From Fasciolopsis buskii (Eukaryota; Platyhelminthes; Trematoda; Plagiorchiida; Fasciolidae), in NCBI GenBank assembly GCA_008360955.1, contig LUCM01009820.1, positions 248,001 to 312,000 of the forward strand: a DNA stretch of 64,000 nucleotides. Reading direction: 5' to 3'. Positions within the stretch are counted from its first letter, which is position 1; every line of letters begins with the position of its first letter. The position numbers and the translations under genes are program-made. Of the stretch, positions 36,601-48,732 are shown piece after piece. The notes beneath the pieces are model-generated. The model was given only the letters and a program-made list of their open reading frames with translations, was not told the DNA's origin and made no database searches.

Positions 36601-39600
36601 GACATCGTTAGTCAATGTAGCCATGGAGCGGTAATGCAAACTCATCAAACGCAACTGAGTGAGTCATTTCAAGATGCGTTACAAACGGACGTTATATCTA
36701 TTTAATATAATTTTACTTACGCATCATTTGAACGTGGGCAGGATCATGTATATCTGTGAACTAATGTTGAGTCATTCTGTCGCTGACCATTACATACTCA
36801 CCCAGGAATGGGTTTCACGGCTTCTATGCACCAGATAATGAATACCATAGATTCAGCTTAATAGAGACTGCAGAAACCAATATGTGATTTGAAATAAGTG
36901 TTCTGATGTTAACAACTTTACTGACTTCAACAGCAAATATTTATTCCGTTACACGCTGTGCGATTAATAATACTGAACTGTTGGCGGCACAGACATCTAG
37001 GGACAAATTCGTCACACTTAAACCGGTAGATCCTGATAGTGGAGCGTTTCATTGATGACTCTTTTGGATCTTCCTCCCAGAAGATTTAAATTTGTGTATC
37101 TTGGAGATCTAATTACCGGTTTTTCTGAGTAGCACGCACCAACTAAACCGAATAGGCAATGTTGGCTAATGTAACTTCGGATAGCGAACGCAATGCTTCC
37201 GGAGCGTAGTTTTGCTGTAAATGCTGTGTTGTTTGGCTCTCAATTTTTTGTTGTTGCACGAAAGCTATTTCATACACTAATAGTCCTTAATGCAGAAACC
37301 TACGAATACTCGGCTTCCTAAAAGCAAATGGTACTTAAGACAGTGCAGTTTGATTCAGCCAGTAGCATAGATAAAAGGACCAAGTAGTTCCTGGAAGACA
37401 CATCAACTGTCAGCCGAAACGTTATCCTTTTTCAAAGTGGCACATTTGTTCAGGACAGTCAGGTAGACATAATGCATGAATGGGAATCACAAAAATGCAT
37501 TAGGATTTGTCAATTTTTGCATAGAAAGAAATCAAAGCAGTGGAGAGATACCAATGGTGTGCATATTGACAATCATAAATATATTTTTCGGGAAACTATG
37601 AACACAATATATCCGCGGCTAGATGCATAAGAAGATATTCACAAAATCCTTCATTCTTTCACCCAACAGTATGAAAACTAGAACTGGATAGACAAAAGTT
37701 GAAGGCGACGCAATGTTCCTCATAATGTTTAGTACACTTGGATTTTACGCCACCGAGGTGAATGCCAACGCTCTGATCTGCAAAGCGACACGGGGAAAAT
37801 CACAAGCCAGGAATTTCGGTTAGTGAAGAGGAGACCATGGTATACCCATTAATTGGCCCCAGGTTGAGGTTTGAAATCCACTGGTGACCTATCCACAATA
37901 GGGCTAAGCAAACAGGGAATAGGGTATCATTTTCCAGGATCTGCTAAATCGTCAGTGTCATCCTCGGGCTGTCGATGCGTCCATTTCATAGCTGCTTCCG
38001 GGAAATAAACTGCACACACCTCCCACTGAGTCTAGGCTAGAAGATAATAAGTTACCGTTAATTTAATCGGTGTGCAGCTTCACCGTCGCGCCAAAAAATT
38101 GCGCAGAAATTCTGTCCAATTCAATGTTAAATTATCGCAATTTCTCATTTCGAACTCTATTTAATATTAACTCGATCCGTTTGCATCAAACCACTAGCTT
38201 CTTGGATTTATTTCCAAAGATGCCAATTAAATTGACCGCTTCGCCATTTTTCATTAATAATTCAGTAATAAAATTCGGGGAAAAATGTTTCTTTTCTTCT
38301 TCACCGCGTCGTAATTAAATTATTTGACAGGTTGTGCACTGTACCATTTTTGCGTTAGCAACAACGGTCCCAATTTTAGCCTTAAGAGCTGGGGAATAGT
38401 AACTAATTAATTTATTATAATGTTATTTTGACTTGTGTTAGCACCTTTAGGCTAAAAATAGTATACTATTTAGGGAACATTAAAGTATTTACTTACCGCA
38501 ATCCACCGTTTAGGATAGTTTTTGTCATCGTTGTCAGCATGAACTGTATCACTGGTCGACAATGAATTGTGCAAACCCCCAGCTACAGGATACAACAAAA
38601 ATACCTGTCTTCATAGAGTCCGGTTGTGCGCAACATAAGTGGATATCGCCAGCGCTGATGCATCGGAAACACTTAATCGTTTCAACAGCAAGGAAAACCT
38701 ACTAATAATAGATTAGCGTGAACACAGCTGATAACCTACAGAAGCGCCTAAGCATACGGACACTGAGGTCAGAAGGTTCGTAACCATTACAGTCACTGAT
38801 TCTGAAATAACCTTTGAAACTGGATCTTAAGACGAGATACAAACTTGAATTTGTCAGATATTTACAGGGAGCGGTTGACGAGATCTCGACGAGTATACTT
38901 AGGAAATTAAAGACAAAGGAGTGGCAGTCATCATTAGGTAATCCTTTGATGGACTGTTAAATAAACTTCAATATTTACTCAAACAGTTTACTGTTCAGCC
39001 TTTGTAAGAAAACTTTAAAACTGTTCCAGTCAGAAGATAGGAATGCGCTGATGGCTTAGGAATATCCGGCTAACCGAAGCTGGTAGAAACTGACTCATGC
39101 TGTTTTTGTGATGATGGACGCACAAAAAAAATGCTTTGAAGATTTCCGTCCAGCAGACGATCACATTTGGACGTAGCAGCATTACCGTTTTTGCTTGAAT
39201 TCTGAGGAATGAATGTTCTAAAAAAAACACTGCTGCATGAGATCATCTCACCTATTTTAAGTTTTCATGCCCCTGTTGTCACGAAGCCGTCAAGTGTACC
39301 CATGTTCTTTATCTTTGACGTGCAATCACTTAACAATAGCCAAATTATCTTGATCCCATCAAACCATCTCTTTCTAACCCGCTTGAAGGACAATTTTTGA
39401 AGTCTTCTGCAGTAACTAGATCTGCATGATGACCCGGGAGTTTGGAGGACATGCGGAATGCAACTCTCTTATTAAGTTTCTAGGTAGAAAATTGATGAAG
39501 TCCCTGAGGTTAATGGGATGAGGAAGACCGGAGTCCGTAAACCATTAGATTTGAAATTGTTCTTTCATTGTTTGTCCATCTTTAGCCGTTAGGACTATTT
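33650..39600. other. Intergenic, nothing recognised
   Basis: AT-rich DNA with scattered short open frames, among them 33790-34122 (minus), 34656-34922 (plus) and 36346-36705 (plus, 119 codons). None shows a domain motif, a signal peptide with a plausible mature protein, or good exon boundaries. No mobile element could be assigned. Confidence 0.45.
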
Positions 39601-40074
39601 TTACTTCGCAAATACTTGATGGGTATTATTAAAATACTGACAACCCGGACACTCGACCGGTACAATGGAAAAACAGTCAGTAGTGGTAAAAAATGAGTGT
39701 ATTCGACGAGACCGAGTGAGAAAGACGCACACGGGCACCGTGCGAGTGGCATCCGCACTGAGCGGCCAACAACTGGTTAATTCAGCGGACCATAGTAACA
39801 AAACGTGTTGCGCCACAAGCTGCCGATATTGCGTTATACGTATCGCAAACAACGCTCCGATCACATCGGTATCAACGACCCAGCGAGCAAACATCCCCCG
39901 GGAAAGAAGTTTATCAAGGTAAACAACAAATTCAGCCTTCTTAGAGATTACTCTTGGTGTCATATTCCTCACATGTGTCAGAAAGCAAGTATTCACGTTT
40001 GCGGTCCTCATTCGTCCCTTAACACCTGGAATCACACACCCTCTTATTTCTGTGTACCTCAAGATTTAATCTAA
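39601..40074. other. Unidentified segment open on both strands
   Basis: A 153-codon open frame runs on the minus strand (39601-40062), and two overlapping plus frames (39665-39922 and 39805-40074) are also open. The core (39680-39920) is clearly GC-richer than its flanks. On the plus strand one frame reads HKLPILRYTYRKQR, then PPGKKFIK directly before AAG|GTAAAC, which could be a donor. The minus frame reads RWVVDTDVIGALFAIR. I do not recognise any of these products. It could be one exon of an unknown gene or a fragment of a mobile element. Confidence 0.35.
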
Positions 40075-41300
40075 GTAATCAATGGAAGCAGATGACACAT
40101 GTATGCCAAGAAATTTGATGCTGGTGTCTAAGATCAAGAGAAAAGGAAGAAGAATATCGGTAATCGTTCGAGGATTGCAATACCATGATTTACAACCGAG
40201 ATGAACGGAATAATATCAGAAAGCGGCTACCGGATACGAAAATGGTCGTTGTTTCAAGAATAAAGGAGGTATACGGTGAAACATTTACTGTAAAATAAAA
40301 AATTTTTGGTCACTGAAGGTTGGAATGAGCAGAGAAATTGTACTAACAACTCGAATGAATGAAGAAAACAATTTAAAACAGTGAATAGACTGGAAAAATA
40401 CACGAGAAAGGAATAAAGCGTCGTATTAGTTTGCAAAGGTCAGAGAAAGACTTAGATGGGATTCAAATTCAGAATTATTGGAAAACAACTAGAAATACGT
40501 TTTTATTCTCGATGCTCTGTCAGCTTGACAACTTTTATGACGGTGGGAATTGTGTCCTTGGGGCAGGTGGTTCGGAATATTTTCCATTTGAAAAGTTGGC
40601 TAGTTGTCAAATTCGCAGATGGAATCTCCGATCGCTTGGCAACACACGATAGAGGTAAACCAATCATGCATGGCGGCAGATAGTCTTTTGCGTCGATATG
40701 ACAGAAAATGTTAACAGCTTGCAGTGGCTCCGATCATTCGGGAAGATCCATTTTTGGGCATTATGTTTCCTACGGTGTGCTTTGATGTACACCACATCAA
40801 TTTCATGACATTCCTTGGTTACTTTTGTTTGTAAGATCTATACACTTCCACTGAAGCTGCGCTTCCTAGAGTTCTTGCTTTCAAATTTCTCCAGTCGCTG
40901 GGCATTCAGCGCTGTAGTTTGCCTTCGCGTGTGTTATCGTACCGGTACTATTTCGGCACCACGGTAAATGCAACATCTTTTTCGCATCTGGTTGTTAGCC
41001 GGAGTCTGCCCTTTTCTGTCTGTTGAGGGGACTGTCAAATGAGGCTTCACAATCCGGTAGAAGGCAAGTTCTCAGTTGCATTACGGACGTCTTCTGGATA
41101 CTCGTGACTGACTGTGGTGTTGACTCCTCATATTCCCATATTTCGTTACGTGAGTGTTGTACATTTTCCTGTTCTATACACATATGCTGCAATATATTCC
41201 ACTCTTTGTTTGCATTCTATACTGCATAGTAGACTGCGCGGGATTCCTGCACACCGTATCACATTTATCTAGAACCACTTGGGTGTCGCTGCTTGCACCT
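40075..41300. other. Intergenic, nothing recognised
   Basis: Short overlapping open frames (40431-40683 plus, 40995-41192 minus, 41023-41229 plus) have no known motifs. The right end may belong to the retroelement fragment that follows. Confidence 0.4.
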
Positions 41301-41302
41301 TT

Positions 41303-41420
41303 GCCGCCTGGGTTATGTGCTTCACATATTGTCTTCATTTTCTTTGGATCTGTGAGGACCCGCCTTCACCAGCTTCCATCCGAAAGTCCTGTTAACTTCA
41401 CTAATCCAAGGGTTCACTAA
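41303..41420 (-). mobile_element. Possible Ty3/gypsy RT thumb fragment
   Basis: The minus strand reads a TLG turn near 41400, then RRVLTDPKKMKTICEAHNP (41303-41365). This resembles the gypsy RT palm-thumb junction, FLGH.VS..G...DP.KV.AI...P. An in-frame stop separates the two pieces. The following residues only loosely resemble the family's SFLGL..YYR. It is a plausible but weak match. Confidence 0.35.
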
Positions 41421-42589
41421 TTTGTCTTGTTCGTAAGCTTCTTTTATTCGAATGGACGAAATAAGCCGTGAAAGTCGAGGGCTTCTCTTGATCTCTTGCC
41501 ATACTGCCCTATGTCGACATATTCGCCCCCTACGACCTCCTCAGGCAGTTTGTGGAGCCCTTTAGATATTTCGTCTCCAATCTTTAAATATTCTGCTTGC
41601 TCCAGATGAAAGTGAATTTTATCCAAAACTCGGTCAGTTTTGCCTTAGGGTAAGAGACAGCCTAGACCCTAAGGGTCTTTTTCGTGCATTTTGATAGTAA
41701 AGTTATGGCGACCCTATTCGATACACCTGCTTTCTCTTAGACATTAAACCATAGCTCTATTCTCCAACCATTTTATAGACATACTCCCTGAACGGTTAAC
41801 ACTAGCAACTGTTATTTCGGTGCCTGCGTTGGTTATCAGTCATCTTCATCTACGGTACTTGGATCTTCTTAGGCCCATCAGACGGGAAATCACCTAGTTT
41901 TAACCAAAATGCAGAATATGCAAGGGTTAAGATTTTTTAGCCCCATGGTTTTTTCTATGAATTTCCAGGTATTTTTCTCTCTCAAAGCATGTTGTTTCAC
42001 CTATCTTGCCTGCAGACTTGGTGACGTTACATCACCTCTCGCGGAACGCAATCAGTTTCAGGTAATCAGATTTTAACAAGCTCAACGATTATAGCTTTGC
42101 TCTGTACATCTTCGGCAACTAACCTATGCACCAGCTTATGACACTACATGAGCTGCAGTAAAGTACCAAAACATTTGCTTTCCTGCTGCGGATTATCTAG
42201 CACCTTACTTCTTTCTGGACCTTGAATTCAATACCTCAGATGTCGCCTCATTTTTTCCGTATGGCTCTTGAATGGTAAGCTGCGGATTTCGCGGATAAGC
42301 CCTCTCCTTCCGGCAAACGTCCATCACAACATAAAGACTTAGCCATTGCTATTTTTACGAAAACAATGCTTTCTGGTGATTTCTCTCCATCCTCGTTAAC
42401 TGCATCCTTGGGTGACCTTATACAACAGTGTACGGAACAATTTAAATTGCCGAAACATGGCTGACAAAAACAGTCCATGTGAAAGGAACGGCGGGGCAGA
42501 ACTTCTACGTTTAACGACAAGACAGAAACAATGAGTGTAATGAGGTGCACTAAATGTTCCCATCAGTGAAGGGATCAACCTTGTCGAAT

Positions 42590-42975
42590 TCCGAGTCAAG
42601 TTACGAACTCGGAGTGTTCAAGTGTATGTAGTCACGCTATTAGTTCTGTCTAGAAGGGTCAGCTTAGCCTGCGGGCACAGGATTCATTACTGCTAAATGC
42701 TCTGACAAGAGTAGTTAAGGAAGTCAACGAGGCACTAATCATGGAGGATTTCAGTCGGCTAAGAAAAGATGGTGTCTTTTGGACGTGCACCTTCGATGGA
42801 GCTAACACAACTTCCCTGAATGGTCAAACTTAAATTCACTTCATCAGCATGTGAGAAAGGACACTGGTTACAAATTTGGTCTGAAGCCGTCGTCAGTATA
42901 TCTTGGAATTAAAGACTTCTCGGAAATCCATGCTTACTCTCGTTTGGCAAGTCACCACGTAACAGTGGAAATTAT
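42590..42975 (+). mobile_element. LINE endonuclease fragment (CR1/jockey-like)
   Basis: A plus-strand translation gives EVNEALIMEDFSRL (about 42721-42765), resembling the GDFN block of the apurinic-type endonuclease. It is followed in another frame by HVRKDTGYKFGLKPSSVYLG and later LASHHVTVE (42840-42970), resembling the HV..PTR....SSLDLVLT....SDH end of the domain. Stops and a frameshift separate the blocks. The element is dead and its 5' end is unclear. Confidence 0.55.
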
Positions 42976-43084
42976 CTTGTGGTTGTGTCGACCCAGGTTT
43001 GTTCTCGAATGGATGAGAAAATTCATCAATATGGATTTGACTCGGGTCCAAATAAGACAAGCGGCGTTATCCTAGGACACAGCC

Positions 43085-43350
43085 GATGGAGCCAGTATGG
43101 GGGAAATGGACAGATATCTAGGAATCGCTGCAAAAACTACAGAATGAATTTGCATCTTTTAGATGTACAGATTGCAAATCAAGTGCTTTCTGGTGTGAAC
43201 AAGTCATGGCAGTTAGGTAGCGAAACCAACGCCAGCAAGTGTGCAGTAATGCGTACAACCACCAAAACTGGAAGCAATATGCAAAGCACAGGAACACCAC
43301 AGTGAAGCGTGTACCAAATGAAAAGCTTACAAAATTTGCGAAATAGCGGG
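43085..43350 (+). mobile_element. LINE RT C-terminal fragment
   Basis: The plus strand reads LSGVNKSWQLGSETNASKCA (about 43180-43245). This is the LINE segment that follows the FADD motif (L..W...W.L..N..KC.V). It lies only about 150 bases after the endonuclease piece, so most of the RT core is missing, presumably by internal deletion. The surrounding 108-codon open frame (42979-43305) is part of this fragment. Confidence 0.55.
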
Positions 43351-43399
43351 AAACATGTGTTAATCCTAAGCGCAGTTAAGAAACTCAATGACGGTGGTT

Positions 43400-43568
43400 C
43401 CAAGCAGTGTTTGGGCAGTGCGAAACCAGGGTCGAATAGCAAAACCAAAAAATTGACTAGCAGATTCCACGATACTGGACCATAAAGTTAACCAATATAC
43501 AACTACAAAAACCTCAAACATGCGATCAGAAGTACTCAAAATGAAAGCGGATGTTACCGTAAATACAT
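43400..43568 (+). repeat. Diverged direct repeat, copy A
   Basis: By eye this stretch aligns with 51371-51540 in the same orientation at roughly 70-75% identity with few gaps. Shared landmarks are AATAGCAAAACCAAAA, GGACCATAA/GGATCATAA and ACTCAAAATGA. It lies immediately after the LINE RT C-terminal fragment, so it may be the element's 3' end. A 3' end or LTR of another family is possible. Confidence 0.65.
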
Positions 43569-43984
43569 GAGCAGGTAGTTCATGCCGGTCTCAAGACTGA
43601 CAGCGTCAAAACTGCGCGATGAGTGTGAACAAAAGAACCTTCAAACAAGCAAAAGCATGTATAAGATAAAGCGCCGAAGTCATTTTTAGAGCAGTGATCT
43701 CATGAATTCTGACACAAGATTTGTCTATCGGAGGTTTATCCTCAACTATGTTTTATAGCTGCATCCCATCGTTAAAGGCCCGAGACTGGTACACTTTGGA
43801 AGACCAGATCAAGGAAAACTCAATGGCCAAGTACTTTGGCAGTGCCCATGCGATTCGCAAGGCTCCCTCGGTATTCTAATGACAGACAGCATGCCGCCGG
43901 TTGTCGAAATTCTGCTGATAACAAAGGAAAGTTTACATAGGCCGGGGACTGGTTGAAATATAAACATGTCGGCTTGGCTAGAAA

Positions 43985-45250
43985 ATATTCACCAGGCTCC
44001 TACCAAACTGGCCCTGTCTTTAGGCTATTCGGTATTAGTATAAACCAGGATGACACACCAATTAACTGGAGCACTGCAGTTATGGCTACGAACAAGTTGG
44101 ATCCGAACTGTGTCGTGGCAAACTCCAGACCACTAAGCCTCACTGGCCTTCCATGCAGGATGCTGGAGAAGCCAATCCGGCCTACATGGGCCAACATCTA
44201 AAGGAGCACTGGATACTCTGTCCAGCCTAGTACGACCTCACGAAGAATAGGTCTTGTCCCAACCACCTTTTGTGTTTTTCAGATAACGTTGCTGGAAGAC
44301 TGGATGTGTACTTGATTTCCTCAAAACTTTCGATCCAGCGGACCCTCGCCCACTTCTGTTCGAGTTGGAATAACATGTTTCTCGAGGGTAGGCTTATCAG
44401 TGGGTAAAAGCCTTTATTACCAGAAGGAGTTTTCACATCATGATAAAAAATAGGTGTTGCACCAAGCTAGATCCCATGGTGGGCCTCGAGCACACGTTTG
44501 TGTTAGAGCCACTCTTGTCCTCGTTCTATATTGATTATCTAGCCTCGGTCCTAGAATGATCACTTTTTCGCTGATTATTTGAAGATAGTACAGTATAGAG
44601 GCAGAACAGGTCTCAGCAACGATACAGTGATTGCCCTAGGACGGGTTGACAAACAAACTTGTTCCTAAATACGAGCAAAAGCCATTTGTTGCTCCGAAGC
44701 ACTGAAGGCTCTAGAGATCCAGATAACCCGGGGTGAAAGATCCAAGGACAATGGGAACATCGGACTTTAAATTGGCGGACTAGTGTGCCGCTGCAGGACA
44801 AAGGTTCATAGTCGAAGTGTTTAGACGGAAGCTGCGATTGTGCTAGGGCACACCGGAGCACATAGTTGGACCCCATTGGGAACACGGTGTACAGCTTTAG
44901 TATCCGTCCCTCAGAATAGTTGCTGTCTAACTTAAACGGGTGCAATGAGTAGCCACGCGAATGATTGAGCGTCAGGGGGAACGTCATACGACCGAGAACT
45001 GTGTAACCTGAATCTCTTTTTGCTGAGGTGACTTTTTGCAGACCTTCTAGACCGTAAACGGCACTTTGGTTTTGACAAAGACGGCCTTTTTCAACAGAAC
45101 CTAGATCGTGGCACAATTGACCGGGAAAGAAAGCTTGAAAAACACGATTTAGGCTGGTGTTTAGGTGGCAATTCTTTAGTGACAGGGCAGTATATACGTG
45201 AAGCCGGCCTCCCGGGGGCTCGATAGTGATACGGAATGTGATCTCCCTTA
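43985..45250 (+). mobile_element. LINE reverse transcriptase fragment (CR1/jockey-like)
   Basis: In several frames the plus strand gives the LINE RT motifs in order. First comes INWSTAVMATNKLDPN.....SRPLSLTGLPCRMLEK (44045-44172), matching the NYRPISLTS..CK..EK motif. Next is the QYGF/GF block (44215-44260) and a VLYIDYL block (44518-44540), matching LLFLIYINDL. FADYLKI at 44567-44587 stands where the family has the catalytic FADD; the second Asp is Tyr. The 3' part (44640-45130) resembles the post-RT region of CR1 elements, but the reading is broken. The 167-codon minus-strand open frame 44613-45116, the longest in the window, is antisense to this element and is not called as a gene. Confidence 0.65.
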
Positions 45251-46140
45251 AGCAGGCGTTGTACCAAAACTGGCTGGCAGAGTCTTGAAGTAAGACAAGA
45301 AGGAGTAAATGTTTGGCAAGCTTTCCATTGTATCCAACCTCATTCCCGATCTGAACTGCAAAAGCCTGAGAACCCTAACTTCTTTTAACGAAACCCATTG
45401 AACTAGACCTGGAAAAGGGGAAGGCTGAACCACGATGCATACCGTCGTACGAATCATAGACACTCAAATAGCCGGAAGCCAAAACTTATCCTGGGAAAAA
45501 TTAACCGAACAAAACATTCGCGGTTCTCTCTAGTAACGCCCTCAGCAACCAGTTTTTGTCTAGCTACTGTGTATGGAAAAGCCTTTTTGGTCAGCCGGAT
45601 CAAAGTTTGCGTAACTATTGCCCGTACTCCTGGTCCCAAAGCCAAACGATACCTGCTACCGTTGCCGGTCTGTGCACTTTTAACTGTGGCCAGCCACTGT
45701 GACCACAGCGGTCACAAACTGTGTTAATACTGCTCTGTTCGGCTGCAGCCCCTCATCATTTCTGGGGGTTTTATGGTCCATTCCCCTGCAGGATCATAGT
45801 ACGGTTGTTTCTGGTATTTCCTTTATTTTTGCTTCATCGGTAACACTATTTTGTGCAAGGATTGTTTTAACCCATATTTGTGTCAGAGATATCGGTCAAT
45901 TTTCACTTCGGCTCATTAGGCATTCTTCTATGTTGATTTTTCACAGATATTCCGGGTACCTCTAAGCAAGTGCTATACTTTGCTCTCTTCTTGGAATCTG
46001 GGATATCTTCATTCTGCTTAACTGGCTTCGCTGGGCATGAATTGTCCGTGATGATCTTTGTCTTGCGCATATGTCCCAGAGCCATGTTACATTGTAAACA
46101 AATGCACTGCTCCTGGAAACGGACAGGGAAGTTCACCTAG
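45251..46140. other. Transposon-rich intergenic, not assigned
   Basis: Likely includes the tail of the preceding LINE. Open frames 45699-45965 (plus), 45454-45645 and 45903-46136 (minus) lack convincing motifs. Confidence 0.4.
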
Positions 46141-46143
46141 CGT

Positions 46144-46371
46144 GTGACCAAGGCCCGAGCAAATTGTAATTATTGCCACTCACCACATTCTTTCGACTGG
46201 CCTTTGTGTGACGCAGGAGGGAAGAACAGACCCAGAAAAATCTGGGCTAGCGGATGCTTTAAGGGCAGTAAGTACCTAAATGGTTATGTATCTTGTTTGT
46301 GGCAGATGCGAAAATTCAATAGACCAAGTATAGCCCTCTTTGCCAAAATAGTGTCTTGGTTTCTGGAATAG
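46144..46371 (+). mobile_element. Possible retrotransposon gag zinc-knuckle fragment
   Basis: The plus strand reads ANCNYCHSPHSFDWPLCDAG followed by GKNRPRKIWASGCFKGS. The first part fits a C..C...H....C knuckle, as in gag of some gypsy elements. In the second knuckle only the final Cys and the GK are visible. No adjoining RT on this strand supports it. The assignment is tentative. Confidence 0.35.
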
Positions 46372-46399
46372 CAGAGGACAAGTGCTCGAAACAAATTGG

Positions 46400-48700
46400 A
46401 AAAACTGTCGTCATAAAATACATAAGGAATATTGTGTTTCTCCTGGCTTCTTTAGCTTCAACAAAACAGCACAAAGCTTGGAAGAACTGATTCACACTTT
46501 TCAATTCAAAGTTGACGAGTCAAAGCGAGCTGATGGTCGAAAAAATGCATTCCATTGCTCACTTCGGCAAGTCGTACGAAGCAGTGGAAACAGTATTCTT
46601 CGATGAGGTTCACTTACGACACAACCTAAAGTGAATAACAAAAGATGAAGACTGTTGTAAGTATAACGAAGGCAAGCGTATCGGCTAAAGTCTAAACCCA
46701 CATAAACATGTCCAGGGTGTCACATCGCAACTAGCTCGTTGCACTGCCCCTCTAACGTAAGAACACAGCATATCCTACTCCGCCCACAAATCGAAGTAAT
46801 TCTCAAGTTGGAACCACGCGCCGATTTCTCAAGACCAACAGGGCAAGCTGTTGTGCGTGACCATAAATCACACACCACTTCACCCGGTCACCATCCGAGG
46901 ACCCCTATAAACACTTGATCCCGCATCCGACAGCGGGTAGTGTTGCTCAATAGGTTCACACAGGGTACTATCTGAAATAGACAACACACTAGGAAGACCG
47001 GTTTGAGCCCGAGCACATTAAGCACATAAGCTAGCTTAAACACTTGCATAACAAAATGCAGTACTGCAGGTCATAACTTGCCGGTTGTATAGTTGTAGCA
47101 GCCCGCAGCCTTAGCCGGACGATCACTTCAAAATTTTGCATCGTCGTATAGGACGACTGTGACAACCAAAGAAGCTTAAGTCGGACCCATTCAAAACCTA
47201 CTGCTAGTTTAAAAGATTTATGGGGTTTAACGGGCCCCGGGGTTCTAGTGGCAGGTTTACGGCTCAGTGTCAGGCCAAGGTCTTCGGAGTGTGTTTGTTT
47301 TCAGTAAGATTTTGTCCGTTCTTCTGGTGGTAAGCTGTATTGAGTATTGAGCATAAAATAGGAAGCGGGAAAGAAAGGGCCGAGTGAGTTGCTCACTCTG
47401 AGTTAGCAGTTAACCGAAAACCGGCTTTTACCACGCAGTACCTATCCCAAACTGTTCGTTCATACTGAACTAGCCAGAACTCACTTTGCAGTGTTGCAAA
47501 GGTGTACTGAATGGCATACAAACATTTCTTTCATACACCGTGCTGGGGTTAGCTGTTTTAGGCATGCCAGATTGGGAGCAGAAGGGTAAAAATCACTAGG
47601 AAACAGAAATGGCGGCCGGCGGAGATCGGATAGAAGTGTGAGGGAAGGTCCGAAGAAGTTGAACGACCCGAATTCTGCCCTAGGTGGCAGCTGCTACTGC
47701 TCATTTAACTGGCAGCCAAACAGCCTTATATCCACAGAACATCAGAAAGAGCTGTCTGCCGGGATAAATCTTGTTTGTGAGTCTATAGGTGCTGCATTTC
47801 GATTTGAAGTGTTTGCATGTTCATACATGCATTGGAAGTGGCTTTCAACTACTTTCTGTTCAGTATTTATTCACTCAGTAATCAAAACCAATGGCCATTC
47901 TAGGGTTGCTTCGGCCGGAGAAACGTCGCCGGCTATTCCGAAGTTACTGGGTGAAATATTACGCCCCCTGAAGCAACGTAGGCCAACAAAGTTTGCTCCA
48001 CTTCGTCGAACTAGCCCGGGGTTTTTAGATTTGCGTCACCCAGCGGAGTAGGTGGTTACTAGATATCATCCTTTTTTCAACTGATTGGCACCAAAAAAGT
48101 AAGCGGCGAAAGTAGAAAATGGCGAACATTGAAACTGGAAAATTAGGAAGTCAAAGAAGGACGGCAAACCGGAGCATCGGCTTGCTCGATACACTTATAT
48201 TGTCTTGGTACTTTAGATGTCCAGAATGGGAACCCAAAAGCTTCTTCTATCTGACTCCGATAAGACGATCGACTTATAGAACAGAGAAAACTCGGGTTAA
48301 CAACCAGATGCTTTGCATATATTTTGGTTCCGAAATAGCACAGCACGGTACGGAGGTGCCCAGTAGCCGGAGCGATTAGAAAGCTTGGACTCTCAAGGAG
48401 GTCAGCACCAGCAGAAACGTACAGATCTCGTGCGCGATAAAACAACTGCAACCAAACAAAATTGATATCAAGCTTCAAAGCAGACCTCAGGGAAAACTGC
48501 TCATGAGAATAATCGATTTTGTGCGAAAGATCGATGTCTGCACAGTGGTGTGCTATGCACAGTGGGTGAATACTTCTTTACCATTCGTCATTAAATTCTT
48601 TTGCCATAATGGAAATAGAATAAAAACAGAATATATATATGAAGACCTGATAAAAGATCAGGGGAAAACCGGGTTAGTGCAAAAGGTGGCCCGAAGATTC
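46400..48700. other. Transposon-rich intergenic, not assigned
   Basis: Contains a 137-codon plus open frame (47638-48051) and a 111-codon minus frame (48143-48478), neither with known motifs. If the gypsy fragment to the right was once complete, its RNase H and integrase would have lain here on the minus strand; I could not recognise them. Confidence 0.35.
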
Positions 48701-48732
48701 TAACAGGTGCTTTTGCTGACTTCTAAATTCGC

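Noticed and set aside
44613..45116. 167-codon minus-strand open frame, the longest in the window
   Set aside because: It is antisense to a plus-strand LINE whose RT motifs run directly upstream of and into it, and it has no protein-like motif.
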